Positions 59,601 through 64,000 of a DNA stretch of 64,000 nucleotides are shown piece by piece. The DNA comes from Eutreptiella sp. 'Long Island Sound 2002' (Eukaryota; Euglenozoa; Euglenophyceae; Eutreptiales; Eutreptiaceae), in NCBI GenBank assembly GCA_964036045.1, contig OZ038385.1, positions 558,001 to 622,000 on the forward strand, read 5' to 3'. Within the stretch, counting starts at the first letter, position 1. Every line of letters begins with the position of its first letter. The notes beneath the pieces are model-generated. The model was not told the origin of the DNA. It did no database searches and worked only from the letters and a program-made list of their open reading frames with translations. The translations under genes and the position numbers were made by a program.

Positions 59601-60741
59601 TGCGGCAGTTAAACTGCTTGGCCCCCCCCGGACCTCCCCCATGATCCCCCTCCCCGTTACATGGGGTGCCAAACACTCCCTGCGAGGTGCCTCCGAAGTC
59701 ACAACTGCCTCTGACCTTACCGCCTATGTCCTACAGGGACCAGACAGCCACCCTGATTGTACATACACTGACGGCAGCCGCATCGGGTCTCCCCCTGCCT
59801 CAGGCGCATGTGCCCTCCTCCCTGACGGACGCATTGTTGTATGTCGTGTACCCGCCCCCCCCAACTCGTATAAAGCAGAGGTCATTGGCATACTCCTGGG
59901 GTCCGAATTTTCCCCCCCCTCATCTACAATCAAAGTAGATTGCAAGGGTGCCATTGCCTCGACCACCGGAGACAAGCGGCCTGTACGCCATGCCCGGTAT
60001 GTCCAGATGGCCAGGCGTGCCATCCAGGACAAAGGTCACCATTTGGAGTGGATTGAGGGTCACACAGGACACCTCTTCCAGGAGAGGTCCGATGAGTATG
60101 CGAAATACGGTTCCTCACTCCCACCCCCACCACCTGCAGTTGCCACAACCCCTTGGGACGTCATCCGCCACGGTGAACTCGTGAACCCGCCACACAAGGT
60201 CTGGACACACGACCTTACTCCCTCACACACCCATGATCATTTCCACTCCACCTCGTGGAAACCGCTCAAAACGCGCCAGCTGGCGTGGTAAAAATGGCTT
60301 TTCGGGCTACAGACACGATTCGGGTATAGCCACTATGCTATCTACTGGAACGACAACGTCCCTCCTGTCCCCTGCCCCCACTGCGGCCACAGGCACAACC
60401 TCGGTGTGCATGGCTACCTCGCCCATTGCTCCCCAACCCACCCCCTTGTCCGGGCATGGTTGACTGCGTGGCCCGACCAGTACGTCCCCCGCACCTGGCG
60501 TGCCACAGCCATCAGGCGTGACCTCCGCATCGTAGGAAGGCTTGCTGTCCCCGTCTCGCTGTTTCGCGCCCTGTGTTCCACCCATGGAGGGCCCAGAGCA
60601 GTCAGGAAAATCGTACACAAGTGGCAGCAGGCAGTACTGGACAGCGTCACCGCTGTCCTGTCTGGATCCCTCCCAGCCCCATCGTCCAAGCCCAACCCTT
60701 TCACCCCATCTGACTGGCACGTGTCTTCTCGCCCGGTCTGA
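56609..60741 (+). pseudogene. LINE ORF2: endonuclease, RT, RNase H, knuckle (two lesions)
   Basis: Starts 82 bp after ORF1. First frame (56609-58216): N-terminal hydrophobic and Pro-rich part, then an AP endonuclease with LNVGG (residues 151-155), Glu 181 (LQEF), GDYN (287-290), YIDR (343-346) and SDH (374-376). A C-run at 58198-58209 shifts the frame. The second frame, open from about 58210 (first Met 58375), has RT motifs SKGKGSWRDPDRWRPIAM, FAFDMYHAFD and YVDD (58894-58905). RNase H follows (TYTDGSR at about 59762, AEV, VDCKGA, EGHTG...RSDEYA). A TAA at 60289-60291 then interrupts. The same frame continues beyond it with a C-terminal knuckle (CPHCGHRHN to HGYLAHC) and ends at 60741. A single homopolymer indel and one CAA-to-TAA type change would account for both breaks. 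Confidence 0.88.
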
Positions 60742-61624
60742 ACCCCCACACTAGGGCCCTGAACGCCCCCCCTCCCCCACGCCACTGTTTTGTTCCTGCC
60801 ACGCCCACCACATCTCTGCAGGAGGCAACCGAACACGCGAGGCGCGGATCGATTCAATCTCGTCAGCATCCCCCGTCTTAAACTAACACATGGCATGCAC
60901 GCATTGCCATCAGGGCATCACAGAATTTTCTGTACCGGCGCTTATACACCCTTTCGACTCTTCTGGTGTTTCTGTTTTGCCTGTGCCCTTGCATGGCGCC
61001 CCATAGCCCCAGCACCCCGGCACAGGACCCTGCTTCAACCCCCTGGGACACTGAGCATGACATCCGTTTGTTGTGTTGTTGTACCTCTGCCCTGCCTAGC
61101 CTCCCCCCTGGCGACCACATCCAGCCTGATCAGCCTGAGCCTGTCCCCCATGCCCCCTCTCAGTGCTTCTGCCTACCATGTCTATATTTTTGCACCAACC
61201 ATTGGCAGGTTGGCCCTCACACGGCCCTTTCACGCCCACAACGCTGTCGTGTGAGTGGACTGCCACTCTCTCTCCCCCCCCCCACGCCCATATCACTGCA
61301 TGGATCCGCTGTATGTCTACTCCCTGCCCGATCTCCCTCCCTCCCTCACCATCCCCCTCCTCATACTTTGGGACTCACAGCACTGGCCACTGCCCGAATG
61401 CATGGTACCCCCACTGGCTGCCTTGGCCTCAGGGCCCACAGCACGGGGCGATCACCCGCATTATGCCACCCTGTTTATTTATGCTTTTCTCAGCATGTAC
61501 CTCCTCTGCCTGGCCCCCCCATACACTGACCCCTGACCCTCGGGGATGTGGGTGATTGGCTGTATGATGGGCTGGCCCTTTCCTGATTGGACCTTTGCAC
61601 TGAGGACATAAGACATGTGTTTCC
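60742..61624 (+). other. LINE 3' untranslated region
   Basis: C- and T-rich non-coding stretch of about 880 bp with long pyrimidine runs on the sense strand. No AATAAA signal is obvious before the A tail. Overlapping short ORFs in all plus frames reflect its low stop-codon content and show no domain. Confidence 0.75.
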
Positions 61625-61639
61625 AAAAAAAAAAAAAAA
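61625..61639 (+). other. LINE poly-A tail
   Basis: Fifteen consecutive A at the 3' junction of the element, directly followed by the target duplication. Its last two A overlap the left edge of the duplicated 17 bp. Confidence 0.92.
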
Positions 61640-61654
61640 GATACTCCAAGGCCA
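61638..61654. repeat. Target-site duplication of the LINE, right copy
   Basis: AAGATACTCCAAGGCCA, identical to 53724-53740. It marks the 3' boundary of the LINE. Confidence 0.93.
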
Positions 61655-62689
61655 ACTGACAGTGGCCCCCTCTGCTCCCTCAACGGCAGGTCCCAACTCA
61701 TCTCTGAGCCAGAGATATGGCCCCGCCATTATCCCTCAGGAGTTGGTAGCTGAAAATGGGCTGTTTCAGCCCAAACTGATATTAGCTTGAAAAACTCCAA
61801 AATTGACCCCTGGTCCGGACCCGCCAGAGGCAGGGACGAGGCAACTGACCCTATGCCCTTTGAGTACGAACTCCCTGGGGTCCCGGCATCAGGGCAACAC
61901 GGACGAGTCAAGGGGGGTCATGATGCCAAAATCACCAAAATTGGCGTCATTCCCACGCGTGGCTCGCCCGGCCAAGGTAAGGCCAATGGCTCACAGGGTA
62001 GGAGGCAGAACCTAGGACTTATATCTGAGTGTACAACCTGGAGTTGGGGCCGGGCTCCTTGTGAGCTTAGAGAAATGGGGCCGCCAATTGACCACACGGA
62101 AGGGGGAAATTGGGGTCCCAAAATGGGGTCATTTTCGCTGCTCAAAATGAGCCAAAATTTGGGGTGCTCCCAATAGTATATCTCCACGCCGGCTTGGAGA
62201 TCAGACCCGCCATCCCATACGCGATCCACCGGGAGTCCAACTGAGACTTCCATGCTCTTGGCTCTCAAAGATCTCCATGCCACCCGGCGTGGTGACAATC
62301 CCAATCGGGTCCACAAATGTCAAAATGGCAAAATTGTCCACACTCACTTTGGGCTAGCACCTTAACGAAGGATGCTCCGCTTCGCCCACGTGGTGTGTGA
62401 ACCATGGGGACCAATATACGTAACCCCCATGTCATATATGGTCCATTGGTCCATGCGTCCGGCGTGCACGGGTGGGCTGAACATAGTGCACGGCGGGCAA
62501 CAAAAGTGGAAAATTGCTCAAAATGGCCAAAAATGCGCACACTCATGGTTGGGGCAAATGAGGCACATGCCCGACTTGGACCAGAGTGTGCCATAGGATT
62601 GGTATCAGGTCATGTGTGTCCAACATATCTTTTGGGCGTCGCCCAACTCCTCTGGTTTTGGGAATGGCAGGGTCGCCAAGTGAGCCCAT

Positions 62690-62710
62690 GATTTGGGATA
62701 GTCCCAAATC
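62690..62710. repeat. Perfect 9-bp hairpin, 3-nt loop
   Basis: GATTTGGGA (62690-62698) and TCCCAAATC (62702-62710) around TAG. A tight stem with no U-run after it, so a bacterial-type terminator reading is not apt. Confidence 0.75.
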
Positions 62711-62809
62711 GCCAACATGGCGGCCACGGTGTGCCAAGCCCAAGAAGAGTTATTCGCTGGGTCCTAGATATGTTGGGCACCGAAGTATGTACCCTCAAAT
62801 CATACTTGG

Positions 62810-62867
62810 GTCATGATGTCAATTGAGCGCAACGTTGAGATACACGGTCGCCACTTGACATCATGAC
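62810..62867. repeat. Perfect 13-bp inverted repeat
   Basis: GTCATGATGTCAA (62810-62822) and TTGACATCATGAC (62855-62867), separated by 32 bp. It could be the ends of a very small element or a structured repeat unit. No flanking target duplication was noted. Confidence 0.75.
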
Positions 62868-63259
62868 GGGCCAAAAACGGCAAAATTGGCACAAAGACAC
62901 ACAAAAGTGCCTTGAAAGGCGCACAATTATATTATAATATCTTCGGCTTGGATCGTGCAATCAACTAATCCTTCTAAACAGAATGACTTGACACCAATGA
63001 CCTTCGATTCCATGTAGGTGCTCCACTTGGGGCGCTTTGAAAGGTTACGAGCGCTACTTCCCAAGTGGGCACATGAACATATGGCAAATTGCAAAACACA
63101 CACCTTGCTCCCAATGCATCGCTTCGGGATCGCCACACAAGCTTCCCTTCACGAAGGTTAGGCTTGCAGTTGATGTTAATGAGTATGGAGAAGGGGCTTG
63201 CACAATTTGAGGTCCATTGGCGGGCTTGGCTTGGAGCGATGGACCCGCCAAATGGGCAC

Positions 63260-64000
63260 GCAACACAACACAAGGCACATACTCCACATTGCCCAAAAAG
63301 GTAGCTCCCCCCACGATATGTCATGCCCCTCCAAGGGCATAACTTTGTGTCAATCGTTCATAGGAACTCAAGGAGAGTTCCTATGCAACACCAACACTCG
63401 CGCGCTACACTCGAAAGTTATCTTAACGCACGCAATATCATGGCCATAGAGTTACAACGCAAACTCTACCCTCTTGACCATGATCCATTACACTAGCGCG
63501 CACGTGTGAAGACGCAAGGCATATGATGCTTCCTAAATTACGTCGGGAGTATTGTGAATACATTCCACGTTTCCTTATTGTCATTCCTCGCGAGCAACAC
63601 GAGATATGACCCTCACAAGTGGCCTCACGAATCAACTTTGTTTTGCCCATATCTTTAAGACAAATGGAGGGCAGGATAAAAGGAAAGTTGATTCGTGCAT
63701 AGGGAAGCACGTAGGTCCACTCGAAAGAGGTCAAATCAAGTGCGGGGATGTCGAAGTCGAAAATCCGATTTCGACATCCTGAAAAATTCGGATTAAGGTT
63801 GCGAGTGAGGAATGTGAAAATTGCGGATGCATCAACGCAATTCCTGAAGATTTTAGAGCCTTCGTCACGGATAGCGTTAAAATTTCCATTATAAACAGTT
63901 AAACTGGCGGTTACGGTAAAGTCGCGATCCAACCGCCAGCAGTCAAAACAGTGAATATCAGAACGGAAGCGTAAAAATTGACGGAAACAATATGAAGATA
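63260..64000 (-). repeat. Diverged LTR related to family 1, cut by window end
   Basis: Minus-strand sequence aligning with the middle and 5'-proximal part of the family 1 LTR (compare 1290-2000): the atgccatgcccctcca-type block near 63321, the gttcctatgcaacaccaac-type block near 63378, the tcaaatcaagtgcgg block near 63731 and the GTTAAA/GGTTAC palindrome near 63898. Divergence is far greater than between the other copies, so it represents a sister or older family. It includes the hairpin with a swapped base pair (63746-63779). Confidence 0.75.
63746..63779. repeat. LTR hairpin, covarying version
   Basis: GGATGTCGAA (63746-63755) pairs perfectly with TTCGACATCC (63770-63779) around a 14-nt loop. 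Compared with element C the outer pair of the 10-bp stem is G-C here and C-G there, with the same loop length. Confidence 0.8.

Larger units (their letters stand above)
53741..61639 (+). mobile_element. Non-LTR retrotransposon (LINE), full length
   Basis: 7.9 kb between exact 17-bp target duplications, with 5' untranslated region (about 180 bp), ORF1 (53923-56526), ORF2 (56609-60741, two lesions), 3' untranslated region of about 880 bp and an A15 tail at 61625-61639. ORF2 combines an AP-type endonuclease, RT, RNase H and a C-terminal zinc knuckle, as in I/Tad-like and related LINE clades; the clade is not assigned. It is strongly C-rich on the sense strand. The exact duplication and near-complete ORFs suggest a fairly recent insertion. 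Confidence 0.93.
61655..63259. other. Non-coding stretch with hairpins
   Basis: The right flank of the LINE target. No gene is recognised on either strand. Short phrases such as caaaattg recur, and several perfect inverted repeats lie at 62690-62867. It may be a decayed repeat. Confidence 0.5.

Noticed and set aside
61587-61790. ORF across the LINE tail and target duplication
   Set aside because: It runs through the poly-A tail (lysines) and is a by-product of the insertion.
1-64000. CRISPR arrays, operons, Shine-Dalgarno sites, rRNA genes
   Set aside because: No regularly spaced short repeats, no prokaryotic gene organisation and no rRNA-like sequence were seen; the content is eukaryotic retroelement DNA.

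Overview
The window is a stretch of repeat-dense eukaryotic nuclear DNA. It holds no recognisable host gene. Nearly everything is retrotransposon sequence: several copies of one Ty3/gypsy chromodomain element with unusually long LTRs (about 2.27 kb), a degraded second Ty3/gypsy family, and a nearly intact non-LTR (LINE) element. No bacterial or organellar feature was seen. The lineage cannot be fixed from sequence alone. Chromodomain Ty3 elements occur in fungi, plants, algae and animals; a large repeat-rich genome such as a charophyte or other alga is one guess, and I hold it weakly.

Layout. 1-5692: three LTRs or LTR pieces of family 1 in alternating orientation. 5693-18739: element A (+), LTR-gag-pol-LTR, about 13.0 kb. 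18740-18830: a stray piece of leader. 18831-29261: element B (-), which keeps its 5' LTR but has no 3' LTR. 29262-29609: an LTR fragment and a leader fragment facing each other. 29610-42607: element C (-), complete with both LTRs, about 13.0 kb. 42608-45578: element D (+), a truncated gag only. 45579-48860: no gene seen, one weak tRNA/SINE-like motif. 48861-53360: element E (-), a decayed pol of a second Ty3 family. 53741-61639: a LINE (+) with a 17-bp target-site duplication and an A15 tail. 61655-63259: non-coding, with several perfect hairpins. 63260-64000: a diverged relative of the family 1 LTR (-), running off the window.

Coding logic. Family 1 has gag (proline-rich leader, coiled coil, gag core, Cys/His knuckle), then an in-frame UAG, then pol: aspartic protease, a decayed DNA-methyltransferase-like module, reverse transcriptase, RNase H, integrase and chromodomain. 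The in-frame UAG recurs in three copies, which points to stop-codon readthrough. All copies carry nonsense mutations and frameshifts and must depend on other copies to move. Element E carries the same methyltransferase-like module in the same place, with the motif NPPF preserved. The LINE has ORF1 intact, and an ORF2 (endonuclease, RT, RNase H, zinc knuckle) broken only by one poly-C indel and one TAA.

The most interesting points are the methyltransferase-like module shared by two Ty3 families, the conserved gag-UAG-pol arrangement, a hairpin in the LTRs with a compensatory base pair, repeated inversion junctions at one short leader segment, and the poly-A-studded LINE ORF1.
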